Part shown: piece after piece, positions 44,747 through 54,620 of the stretch | Layout of the letters: every line of letters starts with the position of its first letter | How positions within the stretch are numbered: position 1 is the first letter of the stretch | Origin: Azospirillum sp. TSA2s | GTDB lineage: Bacteria; Pseudomonadota; Alphaproteobacteria; Azospirillales; Azospirillaceae | Direction: 5' to 3' | DNA length: 64,000 bases | NCBI RefSeq assembly: GCF_004923315.1 | Contig: NZ_CP039642.1 | Location: 310,001-374,000, forward strand | Notes under the pieces: generated by a model | What the model was told of the DNA's origin: nothing | The model's database searches: none | Seen by the model: only the letters and a program-made list of their open reading frames with translations | Program-made: the position numbers and the translations under genes

Positions 44747-45166
44747 TTATTTCACCTCCTGGCTGGTCAGGTCGGAGGGGTTCTGCGACCGCGTCGGCTC
44801 GCTCGGCTGATCGGGCTCGCTCGCCCACTGGTTCGGGCGCGGCACCGGGGTGCCGTTCAGGTCGGGCGGCGCGCTGCGCACGGCGGCGAGCGCCTGCTGC
44901 AATTCGCTGCTGCCGGTCGCGGCGGAACTGGACGCATTGGGCGGCCTCGTGCCCTGCGGCGTGGGGTGGGGATCCTGGCTCTTCTGAACCCCGGCATCGC
45001 GCGCGAGGGCGTCGCCGGCCGACTCCTTCGAGCCTGAGTCCACCGGGGCCGCCCCGTCTTGTCCTGATTGAGGCTGTTGCTGATCCGCCTGCTGCGCGGC
45101 GGCACCGAGCAGCGGCAGGCCGGACAAGAGCCCCGACAGGAGCAGGGCGGCGGCGATCTTGCGCAT
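44747..45166 (-). CDS. Secreted low-complexity protein
   Basis: A 139-residue protein of unknown function. The first 24 residues are a signal peptide (KIAAALLLSGLLSGLPLLGAAA). The mature part is hydrophilic and disordered, rich in Gln, Ser, Pro, Asp and Ala, with no cysteine pair or known domain. It is convergent with the phytochelatin-synthase-like gene (7-base gap) and divergent from the DUF3305 gene. Low-complexity composition makes the coding call less certain, but the clear signal peptide and preserved frame support it. Confidence 0.55.
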   Translation of the reverse strand: MRKIAAALLLSGLLSGLPLLGAAAQQADQQQPQSGQDGAAPVDSGSKESAGDALARDAGVQKSQDPHPTPQGTRPPNASSSAATGSSELQQALAAVRSAPPDLNGTPVPRPNQWASEPDQPSEPTRSQNPSDLTSQEVK

Positions 45167-45307
45167 GGCGCATCCTTCCTTTGGGCGACCGTCGGGGGAA
45201 TCCGTCGGAGCACGGCGTGCGGTGGCACCAATCGGCCGTTGGCGCGTTGTACCGGGGACGGAGTCCGGCTTCGGCCGTCCGGTCCCAGCCCATCAGGAAC
45301 ACCGACA

Positions 45308-45880
45308 ATGCCCAGCGAGTTCCCGTCTTCCCGCTCCTCCATCTCCAACCCCACGGCGCCGGCCTCGCCGTCCGACCGTGCCGAACGGCGCAGCGTCGGC
45401 GTGGTGGTGGAGCGGCGGCGCGTCGACAATCCCTGGATCGAGGCGCGCTGGCAGCCGGTGATGCTGGTCCCGGCCGACCCCACCCTGCCGGACTGGAGCG
45501 TGCTGGCCGAAGGGCCGGACTGGACGCGCCATTATGCCGGCACTGCCGAGATCGCCCTGTTCCCGACCGAGGCCGAGAACTACAAGCACAACCTCGACGG
45601 CGGCAGCCCCAGCGCCTACGTCATCCTGCGTCCGGGCGGTCCGGCGCCTGGGATCCGGCTGCTGGCCGTCACCGCCGACCCCGGCGAGATCGATGCCCAT
45701 GCCGAAGCCGGCGACGACGTGATCGAGGCGCTGCCGCTGCCGATCCCGCTGGTGCTGTGGATGGACGGCTTCGTCGCCCGCCACTATGTCGAGCGCCCCT
45801 TCCACAAGCGCAAGCGCGACCGGGCCGACCCGGAGGCCCTGGCGCTCCGCCGCTGCACCGGGGGGCCGCAGCATGGCTGA
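45308..45880 (+). CDS. DUF3305 domain protein
   Basis: A 190-residue protein of the DUF3305 family. The family region starts after a Ser/Pro-rich lead of about 28 residues with VGVVVERRRVDNPWIEARWQ and continues with FPTEAENYKHNLDGGSPSAYV and WMDGFVARHYVERPFHKRKR (shown in part). Members often lie beside DUF3306 genes in formate-dehydrogenase/molybdoenzyme clusters. Here the DUF3306 gene follows with an eight-base overlap, but no molybdoenzyme gene is in the window. Function is unknown; a role in enzyme maturation is a guess from context elsewhere. Confidence 0.78.
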   Translation: MPSEFPSSRSSISNPTAPASPSDRAERRSVGVVVERRRVDNPWIEARWQPVMLVPADPTLPDWSVLAEGPDWTRHYAGTAEIALFPTEAENYKHNLDGGSPSAYVILRPGGPAPGIRLLAVTADPGEIDAHAEAGDDVIEALPLPIPLVLWMDGFVARHYVERPFHKRKRDRADPEALALRRCTGGPQHG

Positions 45881-46436
45881 GCGGGTGGAGGAGGAGACCG
45901 GCTTCCTCGGCCGCTGGTCGCGGCTGAAGCGCGAGGCGCGGAGGGAGGAGCCCGTCGCCGAACCGGTCGTGCCGGAGGCGCCCGCCATGCTGCCGGCGGA
46001 ACCGGCTGAGGCCGTCGAGGAAGAGGCGCCGGAGCTGCCCTCGCTGGACAGTCTGGATTCCGGCAGCGACTACACCGGCTTCCTCCGCCCCGACGTGCCG
46101 GCGGAGTTGCGCCGCCAGGCCTTGAGGAAGGCATGGACGAGCGATCCGGTCATCGCCGGATTCCGCGGCTTCGCCGAGTATGACTGGGATTACAACGCGC
46201 CGGGCTATGGCGCCCTGCTGCCGACCGACGACATCGCCCGCCTGCTGGACGCCGTGCTGCCGGATGAGAAGCGGGAGGAAGAGGTGGGTGAGGAGGAGGT
46301 GGTGGTGGCGGAGGCCGTGCAGGCTGACGGAGCCACTTGCCCCCACCCCAACCCTCCCCCGCTGGGCGGGGGAGGGAGCGAGTGCTTGTCCGAAGAGGCG
46401 GCGGCAGTCCCTCCCCCGCCCAGCGGGGGAGGTTAG
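45873..46436 (+). CDS. DUF3306 domain protein with repeat-derived C-terminus
   Basis: A 187-residue protein of the DUF3306 family. It starts ERVEEETGFLGRWSRLKREA, then an acidic Pro/Glu-rich linker, then the conserved block PAELRRQALRKAWTSDPVIA followed by FAEYDWDYNAPGYG. The final 31 or so residues (from PHPNPPPLGGGG to PPPPSGGG) are encoded by the REPIN-like repeat at 46339-46442, which seems to have inserted into the 3' end. The natural stop was therefore replaced. The start overlaps the DUF3305 gene by eight bases, and an IS element begins seven bases after the stop. Confidence 0.75.
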   Translation: MAERVEEETGFLGRWSRLKREARREEPVAEPVVPEAPAMLPAEPAEAVEEEAPELPSLDSLDSGSDYTGFLRPDVPAELRRQALRKAWTSDPVIAGFRGFAEYDWDYNAPGYGALLPTDDIARLLDAVLPDEKREEEVGEEEVVVAEAVQADGATCPHPNPPPLGGGGSECLSEEAAAVPPPPSGGG

Positions 46437-46442
46437 GTGGGG
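46339..46442. repeat. REPIN-like double hairpin, copy B (interrupted by IS)
   Basis: This element has the same two inverted arms as copy A (30724-30834), with a matching hairpin in each arm and an ACTGCCGC/GACAAG-containing middle on the opposite strand. Its right end breaks at GGTTAGGTGGGG (46442), and the missing GGGGGTCTAAC resumes at 47758, directly after the insertion sequence. Comparison with copy A therefore shows the IS inserted into the end of the repeat. The left part also forms the 3' coding end of the DUF3306 gene. Confidence 0.85.
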
Positions 46443-47757
46443 TGTACAGACCGGTAACATAGGTAACGGATTAGACCGTCCAGATGGGTGACAGGTCAGA
46501 GTGTCAGCGAACCATGAATGGAGACGCTGATGCCATGGGAAGAGACCTGCACCATGGACGAGCGACTGAAGTTTGTTTCGGCGTGCCTGAGTGGCGAGCA
46601 GCCGATGTCCTGGCTATGCGAGCGTTTTGGGATCAGCCGGAAAACCGGCTACAAGTGGCTTGATCGGTATCGGACGAGCGGTCCTGCCGGATTGGTTGAC
46701 CAATCTCGCGCGCGGATCGAGCCCTCGCAGATGGCGGCGGAGGTTCGTGAAGCGATCCTTGCGTTGCGAGTGGAGAAGCCGCATTGGGGCCCCCTGAAGC
46801 TGCGGGCGAAGCTGTGCGAACGTGAGCCTGGGACCATGTGGCCGGCGGCCAGCAGCATCGGCGCCCTGCTGCGCCGTACGGGGCTGAGCCAGCCACGCCG
46901 CGGGCGTCGGCGGACCCCGCCCTACCAGCAGCCGCTCGCCCACGCCCAGGCTGCCAATGATGTGTGGTGTGCCGATTACAAGGGCTGGGTCCGCAGCCGG
47001 GATGGTCAGCGATGCGATCCGCTGACGGTGAGCGACGCCTACAGCCGGTTTCTTCTGGCGGCCGATCTGGTTCCTCGGCTGGACAGCGCCAGTGCCCGCC
47101 CGATCTTCGAGCGCCTGTTCGGTGAGTATGGGCTTCCGGCGGCGATCCGCTCGGACAACGGCGTCCCCTTCGCCAGCACCGGGGTGGCCGGTCTGTCGGA
47201 ACTGTCGGTCTGGTGGTTGAAGCTGGGCATCCGGCCGGAGCGGATCACGCCCGGAAAGCCCCAGCAGAATGGCCGCCACGAACGGATGCACCGGACCTTG
47301 CATGCCGAAGCGATGGCATCGCCCAGCGCCGATGCCCGGGAGCAACAGCAGCGTCTCGACGACTTCCGTGCCGAGTTCAACCATGAGCGCCCGCATGAGG
47401 CACTCGGCCAGCGTCAACCCGCCCGCTTCTACAGCGCCTCAAACAGACACTATGATGGACGCCTCGCAGAACCGGTCTACAGCCAAGAACAAGCCTGCCG
47501 TCGCGTCCGCACCAATGGTGACATCAAATGGGCCGGCGGCTTCGTCTTCATCGGCGAGGTGCTGATCGGCGAACCTGTCGCCGTCTCCGAAACCGACCAG
47601 GGCTACATGGCCGTCTATTACTTCGACCTCCTGCTCGGATACATCGACAAAGGAGCGAGAACAATCCGGAGCCCTGAGCGGTGGCATGCCACCGCTCAGG
47701 GCTGAATGTGTCACCTATCTGGACGGTCTATTCTGTTACCTATCTGCACGTTGCACA
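46443..47757 (+). mobile_element. IS481-family insertion sequence
   Basis: A complete-looking element of 1315 bases carrying one transposase gene. The ends begin TGTACA on the left and, read inward on the other strand, TGTGCA on the right. Inner inverted repeats at 46460-46493 and 47709-47742 match in 31 of 34 bases. GGGG flanks the left end (46439-46442), and GGGGG follows the right end (47758-47762). The uninterrupted sequence in copy A has five Gs, so a 4-base GGGG target duplication is consistent. The insertion site is inside a REPIN-like repeat. Confidence 0.9.
46518..47705 (+). CDS. IS481-family transposase
   Basis: A 395-residue DDE transposase. The N-terminal helix-turn-helix is SWLCERFGISRKTGYKWLDR. 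The rve integrase core (about residues 150-280) shows WCADYKGW (first Asp), IRSDNGVPF (second Asp), and NGRHERMHRTL with the catalytic Glu. The C-terminal region includes HERPHEALGQRQPARFY, typical of IS481. The frame is intact, so the copy may be active. It fills nearly the whole element between the two inverted repeats; ATG 46518 was chosen as the first in frame. A short 3' tail ends four bases before the right inner repeat. Confidence 0.95.
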   Translation: METLMPWEETCTMDERLKFVSACLSGEQPMSWLCERFGISRKTGYKWLDRYRTSGPAGLVDQSRARIEPSQMAAEVREAILALRVEKPHWGPLKLRAKLCEREPGTMWPAASSIGALLRRTGLSQPRRGRRRTPPYQQPLAHAQAANDVWCADYKGWVRSRDGQRCDPLTVSDAYSRFLLAADLVPRLDSASARPIFERLFGEYGLPAAIRSDNGVPFASTGVAGLSELSVWWLKLGIRPERITPGKPQQNGRHERMHRTLHAEAMASPSADAREQQQRLDDFRAEFNHERPHEALGQRQPARFYSASNRHYDGRLAEPVYSQEQACRRVRTNGDIKWAGGFVFIGEVLIGEPVAVSETDQGYMAVYYFDLLLGYIDKGARTIRSPERWHATAQG

Positions 47758-47783
47758 GGGGGTCTAACCTCCCCAAGGAGCGC

Positions 47784-48530
47784 TCAAATACACCGCCCGC
47801 CATCCACCTCCAGGCACACGCCCGTCAGGAAGTTCCCCTCGTCGGAGCACAGGTACAGCGCCGCGTTGGCGATGTCGGACGGCGTCGACAGGCGTCCCAG
47901 CGGGATGCTGCTGCGGAACTGCTCGCGGCGTTCCGGCGTGTCCTGGCCCATGAAGCGGTGGAGCATGCCGGTCTCGCCCGCCACGGGCGCGATGGCGCAG
48001 ACGCGGACATTGTCGGCCGCGAGTTCCGCCGCCATCGACTTGGTCAGGGTGATGACCGCGCCCTTGGAACCGTTGTACCAGGTCAGGTTCGGCCGTGGCC
48101 GCAGCCCGGCGGTCGAGGCGATGTTCAGGATCACGCCCCCGCCCTGGTTGCGGAACACCGGCACGGCGTGGATGGCGCTGTGATAGATCGACTTCACGTT
48201 GACGGCATAGATGCGGTCGAAGGTGGCCTCGTCCACGTCCAGCATCGAGCCGTAGCGGTGGGTGTAGCCGGCATTGTTGACCAGGATGTCGAGCCGGCCG
48301 AACTCGCCGAGCGCCGCCGAGACGATGGCCTCGTAATCCTCCCCCACCGCGACGTCGGCGCGGACGGCGAGCGCCGTCTCTCCCAGGCTGTCGGCGACGC
48401 GGCCGGCTGCCGCCTCGTCCAGATCGGCGACGATGACGCGAGCCCCTTCGGCGGCGAAGCGGCGGGCGATGCCCTCGCCGAAGCCCGATCCCCCGCCGGT
48501 GACGACGGCGACCTTGTCAGACAAACGCAT
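47784..48530 (-). CDS. Short-chain dehydrogenase/reductase
   Basis: A 248-residue NAD(P)-dependent oxidoreductase with the classical SDR layout: TGGGSGFGEGIA (cofactor), NNAG in VNNAGYTHRYG, the catalytic Ser in NIASTAG, and YNGSK for the Tyr-x-x-x-Lys pair. The C-terminal VCLEVDGGRCI end is typical. The substrate is unknown; relatives include 3-oxoacyl-ACP reductases and sugar dehydrogenases. ATG 48530 gives the standard length; the open frame upstream is not SDR-like. Its 3' end lies 26 bases from the IS element, with the remnant of the repeat between them. Confidence 0.88.
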   Translation of the reverse strand: MRLSDKVAVVTGGGSGFGEGIARRFAAEGARVIVADLDEAAAGRVADSLGETALAVRADVAVGEDYEAIVSAALGEFGRLDILVNNAGYTHRYGSMLDVDEATFDRIYAVNVKSIYHSAIHAVPVFRNQGGGVILNIASTAGLRPRPNLTWYNGSKGAVITLTKSMAAELAADNVRVCAIAPVAGETGMLHRFMGQDTPERREQFRSSIPLGRLSTPSDIANAALYLCSDEGNFLTGVCLEVDGGRCI

Positions 48531-48720
48531 GAGCGGTTCCTCCCCGGCAATTCGCGGTCCGAGATGCGCGCGGCCGTTCGGCGCGCGGACTCCGTACAAC
48601 AGGGAACCGGCGCCATCGGCCGCATCGTGGACGCGGCGAAGAGCGCATGATAGCGCGAAGCCGCCCGGTGGGGCAGTCGCCATCATCCGCTACATCGAAT
48701 TGGGGAGATATAGGAGAAAA

Positions 48721-48797
<77 letters not shown>

Positions 48798-48801
48798 GCG
48801 A

Positions 48802-48877
48802 TGGCTCCCGGTGCTGGACTCGAACCAGCGACAAGCGGATTAACAGTCCGCTGCTCTACCAACTGAGCTAACCGGGA
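48802..48877 (-). tRNA. tRNA-Asn (GTT)
   Basis: Minus-strand cloverleaf from 48877: acceptor stem TCCCGGT with ACCGGGA, D loop AGTTGGTA, anticodon loop CTGTTAA with GTT, T loop TTCGAGT, discriminator G and encoded CCA. Total 76 bases. It lies four bases from the tRNA-Asp gene in the same orientation, so the two are probably co-transcribed, Asn first. Confidence 0.95.
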
Positions 48878-49094
48878 ACGGAGGCCCGCCTTATATGGCC
48901 GATGACGAATCCTGGCAAGCGGAAAAACGCAAAGCTTCGCATTTTTTCCCGAACAGGCCGATTTCGCGCCCCTGGCCTGTGACAACGCGCACGGATCGCA
49001 GCCATGGGTTGCCGACGCGCAGGCTTGCTCTTGACAGTTCCGGGCTTCTCAGGCTTCTTCTCGCCTCCCCACCCCACCATTGCCGCAGGCCCCG

Positions 49095-49673
49095 ATGTCC
49101 GAGGTCGTCCCCTTCGCCGCCGCCCGCGAGGCGCTGCTCGCGCGCCTGACCGAACAGCTGCCGCCCTCGTCGGAATGGGCGGGCCGGCTGATGCTGATGC
49201 CGGAGGGGCGCCGGGTGGAACCGATGCCGGCGGCCGAGGCGGTTGAGTCGCTGCGCGCCTTCCGCGCCGGGCTGGGCGAGGCGATCGGCGCCGCCGCCTG
49301 CTCGGTCGGCGGGGTTTGGGTCGGTCGGGAGGATTGCCTGGACTGGGACGGGCTGCTGGCGCCGCTGGCGGTCGCCGCCGCCTATGTGGTCGGCCGCACC
49401 CAGTCGGCCAGCGGCTTCTCCGCCGAGCTGTTCCGCTGCAAGGATGCGCTGGCCGGCTGGGGCGTGCGCGGCCTGCGCGGCGAACCGGCGGTGGCGCGCG
49501 CCGCCGGCTATGCCGTGGTGTCGGTCAGCCGCCGCCCGGACGACAACGAGATCGTGCTGGACCGGGTGATGGACACCTTCGCCTTCGTCATGCGCAGCCT
49601 GGGCGAGCCGACGGTGGCGAGTGCCGACATGGATCGCCGGCTGGTCAAGCGGGCGGTGCCGCTGCGGCGGTGA
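49095..49673 (+). CDS. Hypothetical protein (192 aa)
   Basis: A soluble protein of 192 residues that I do not recognise. It has alternating helices and strands, with a central GGVWVGREDCLDWDGLLAP segment and a C-terminal VSVSRRPDDNEIVLDRVMD segment, and two cysteines well apart. No signal peptide or membrane segment is seen. ATG 49095 was preferred over 49080 as the start that gives a family-like SEVVPFAAAREALL lead. It follows the tRNA pair in the opposite direction and is convergent with the cyclodeaminase-type gene, 24 bases away. Confidence 0.6.
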   Translation: MSEVVPFAAAREALLARLTEQLPPSSEWAGRLMLMPEGRRVEPMPAAEAVESLRAFRAGLGEAIGAAACSVGGVWVGREDCLDWDGLLAPLAVAAAYVVGRTQSASGFSAELFRCKDALAGWGVRGLRGEPAVARAAGYAVVSVSRRPDDNEIVLDRVMDTFAFVMRSLGEPTVASADMDRRLVKRAVPLRR

Positions 49674-49697
49674 TTGGGGCGGCGGTGAGGGGCGCGG

Positions 49698-50603
49698 TCA
49701 AGCGCCCTGCCCCAGCGCACAACGCGCCGCCGCCAAATCCCACGCCGCGCAGCCGACGCTCTTGAACAGGCGCGGGCGACCCGGCGTGGCGCGGCCATCC
49801 AGCGCATCGACCAGCGATTTGACGCTCTCCCATTCCACCCCGGCCTGGATGAAGTCGCCGGCCTCGTGGCGGGCGCCGGCGGGATCATCGACGAACAGCT
49901 CGCTGCCATGGACGGCGGTCGGGCCGAACTCCACCATGTCCGGTTTGAAAGCGCCGACGCCGACCAGCAGGCGGTCCGGGCGCGGCGTCTCGTCATAGAT
50001 GGGGGACAGGCTGGTGGTCAGCGCGATCACCACCTCGGCCGCCGGATCGACCGGACCGCTCATCGGCCGCAACTCCACCCCCTGCCCGTCCTGTTTCGCG
50101 CAGAAGGCCGTGGCCGTCTCCAGGCTGCGGCTGTGGATGTCGATGCGGATGCCGGGATAGAGCGATGCCAGCGCCGCCACATGGCCGGCCGACTGGGTGC
50201 CGGCGCCGAGCAGCGCGACATGGTGCGGCGCCGGAGCCAGGGTCCGGATCGCCAGCATCGAGACGGCGGCGGTGCGGCGGGCGGTGACGGTGGGGCCGTC
50301 CAGGATCACCTGCGGCGCGCCGGTCGGGGCGTCGAAGGCACTGACCACACCATGGATGGTCGGCAACCCGCGGGCGCCGTTGCCGGGATTGACGTTGACC
50401 AGCTTGTGGATGGCGATGTCCGCCGCAGTGGCCGGCATCGACAGCAGCACGCCGCCGTCTGGCAGCGGCAGCACCTGCCGCTCCGGGCTGGTGATGCGGC
50501 CGGCGGCATAGTCGCGGGCGGCAGCTGCCACCGCGTCGCACAATGCTGGGAAAGGAAGACGGGCGGCGGTCTGTTCGGCGGTGAGGACGGCGAGAGACGA
50601 CAC
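49698..50603 (-). CDS. Ornithine cyclodeaminase/mu-crystallin family protein
   Basis: A 301-residue NAD(P)-dependent protein of the ornithine cyclodeaminase/mu-crystallin family. It has an N-terminal substrate domain (LPLPDGGVLLSMPA, IHKLVNVNPGN) and a Rossmann domain with VALLGAGTQSAGHVAAL (GxGxxxxxH pattern). Members act as ornithine cyclodeaminase or as delta1-pyrroline-2-carboxylate reductase; the substrate cannot be told here. It starts at GTG 50603 with only a weak ribosome site, so the start is moderately uncertain. folB lies 35 bases upstream on the same strand, so they may be co-transcribed. Confidence 0.82.
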   Translation of the reverse strand: MSSLAVLTAEQTAARLPFPALCDAVAAAARDYAAGRITSPERQVLPLPDGGVLLSMPATAADIAIHKLVNVNPGNGARGLPTIHGVVSAFDAPTGAPQVILDGPTVTARRTAAVSMLAIRTLAPAPHHVALLGAGTQSAGHVAALASLYPGIRIDIHSRSLETATAFCAKQDGQGVELRPMSGPVDPAAEVVIALTTSLSPIYDETPRPDRLLVGVGAFKPDMVEFGPTAVHGSELFVDDPAGARHEAGDFIQAGVEWESVKSLVDALDGRATPGRPRLFKSVGCAAWDLAAARCALGQGA

Positions 50604-50638
50604 GGGAGGCGGCTTCCTCTTCGATGAGTGGGAAACGG

Positions 50639-51022
50639 TCAGGCGCGGGCGCGCTCGATCTCCACGCCGACGCTGGCGGCGTCCGGGAAGACGTCCAGCT
50701 TCTCCACCCGCACCTTGGCCATCGTCACCCGCGCGTCGGCGAGGCAGCGCTCGGCGATGCGTTCGGCCAGCGTCTCCACCAGAGTGACATGGCCCTGGGT
50801 GACCACGCCCTTGACGATTGTCGCCATGTCCTCGCCGGTGACGCCGGGGGCGATCACGTCGAGGTCGAGATTCAGGCGGATGCGCTGGGGCTTCAGCCGT
50901 TCATGGGCATAGACGCCGATCAGCGCGTCCATCACCAGATCGCGGACGAAACAACGGGTGGACAGCGCCGCCGGGGCCGAACGCGGCACCGGGGCGGTGA
51001 CGGTGGCGAAGAGCTTGTTCAT
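50639..51022 (-). CDS. folB: Dihydroneopterin aldolase family protein
   Basis: A 127-residue protein of the FolB family, which converts 7,8-dihydroneopterin to 6-hydroxymethyl-dihydropterin in folate synthesis. Recognised by FVRDLVMDALIGVYAHERLKPQ (in part: DLVMDALIGVYAHERLKP), the YxxI-type catalytic region, and LVETLAERIAERCLA followed by KVRVEKLD. ATG 51022 gives a 127-residue product with a slightly long N-terminus for the family. It is the first gene of a possible two-gene unit with the cyclodeaminase-type gene. The ccrM gene ends 88 bases upstream of its start. Confidence 0.85.
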   Translation of the reverse strand: MNKLFATVTAPVPRSAPAALSTRCFVRDLVMDALIGVYAHERLKPQRIRLNLDLDVIAPGVTGEDMATIVKGVVTQGHVTLVETLAERIAERCLADARVTMAKVRVEKLDVFPDAASVGVEIERARA

Positions 51023-51110
51023 GGGCGACAGCCCTAACACGGCGGCGCCACCGCTGCCAAGCCGCCGTCCCCGCCAATGTCCATGCCAGACGGACAGGTC
51101 AGGGGCGGAA

Positions 51111-53069
<1,959 letters not shown>

Positions 53070-53151
53070 CTATGGATGCGCCCCGATTTGCCGGATCAGT
53101 GAAAGCCGGACCACGCCACAACCCGCCACGCCATCACCCGAGAAGCAGGCC

Positions 53152-53649
<498 letters not shown>

Positions 53650-53904
53650 GCCTGCATGCCTGACGGTCGGCCCTGAGTCGCGGCTGAATCGCCACGCTGC
53701 ACCTGCACAAATTCGGCGAAATCGCCCCGCCCCGCCCACCGATTGGGCGGCGGCGGTGTTTTTGTTGTGCGCGCAGGGTCGAATCGCGCAATGACGATTG
53801 AATTATGGGTCGGAACCGATCATCCTTCGCTGGCCCTGTTCCGGGTCTCCCTTCTTTGGTTCTTGCCGGGATGGGGTTTAACACGACAGATGAGACGATA
53901 ACTG

Positions 53905-54516
53905 ATGTTCGACCGTCCGCAGCGCTCTTCCTTCCGCGCTCCTGAGATCACCCAGCGCGACATCCGCGCCACCGTCAAGTGGTTCAACGCCACCAAGGGC
54001 TTCGGCTTCGTCACCCCCGACGATGGGTCGCCCGACGCTTTCCTGCACTCCACGGTTCTGCAGTTCTGCGGACACGACAGCCTGCCCGAAGGCGCCACCA
54101 TCACCTGCGACCTGTCGCGCGGCCCGAAGGGCCCGCAGGTCGCCACCATCCACGCGGTCGACACCTCGACCGCCGCTCCGAGCCGTCCGTCGCGCGCCCC
54201 GCGCGAGCGTGACAGCTGGGGCAACGACGGCGGCTACGGCGGCGGCAACAGCTACGGCGGCAGCCGCGGCGGCTACGGCGCCGACAGCTACGGCGATTCG
54301 GACGGCGGCGAAACCGTCGACGGCACGGTGAAGTGGTTCAACGTGTCGAAGGGCTTCGGCTTCATCGCCCCGTCCACCGGCGGCAAGGACATCTTCGTGC
54401 ACATCCGTGCGCTGGAGCGGTCGGGCATCAGCGGTCTGGACGACGGTGCGCAGGTCCGCGTCACCATCCGCCAGGGCGCCAAGGGTCCCGAGGCTCAGCG
54501 CATCGAGATGGCCTGA
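53905..54516 (+). CDS. Protein with two cold-shock domains
   Basis: A 203-residue nucleic-acid-binding protein with two CspA-type domains. Residues about 13-80 contain ATVKWFNATKGFGFVTPDDG; residues about 136-202 contain GTVKWFNVSKGFGFIAPSTGG. Both RNP1-like (KGFGFV/I) motifs are intact. They are joined by a Gly/Tyr/Ser-rich linker (about 90-132, GNDGGYGGGNSYGGS). Double-CSD proteins are common in alphaproteobacteria and act as RNA chaperones. The gene has a 255-base upstream region with three GANTC sites (53675, 53686, 53781) and is followed by a strong terminator. Confidence 0.93.
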   Translation: MFDRPQRSSFRAPEITQRDIRATVKWFNATKGFGFVTPDDGSPDAFLHSTVLQFCGHDSLPEGATITCDLSRGPKGPQVATIHAVDTSTAAPSRPSRAPRERDSWGNDGGYGGGNSYGGSRGGYGADSYGDSDGGETVDGTVKWFNVSKGFGFIAPSTGGKDIFVHIRALERSGISGLDDGAQVRVTIRQGAKGPEAQRIEMA

Positions 54517-54540
54517 TCTCTCATCGGTCGTTGTGATGTG

Positions 54541-54576
54541 AAAAGACCCCCGCTCCAACCGGAGCGGGGGTTTTTT
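54541..54576 (+). terminator. Rho-independent terminator after the dual cold-shock gene
   Basis: A perfect ten-base stem, CCCCCGCTCC (54547-54556) and GGAGCGGGGG (54561-54570), has a four-base loop and is followed by six Ts (54571-54576). It begins 25-30 bases after the stop codon. The A-rich left side also allows weaker termination on the opposite strand. Confidence 0.95.
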
Positions 54577-54620
54577 CTTGGTCTTTTTTCCTTGGGCACG
54601 GCCGATGGGCGCGGACGCGC

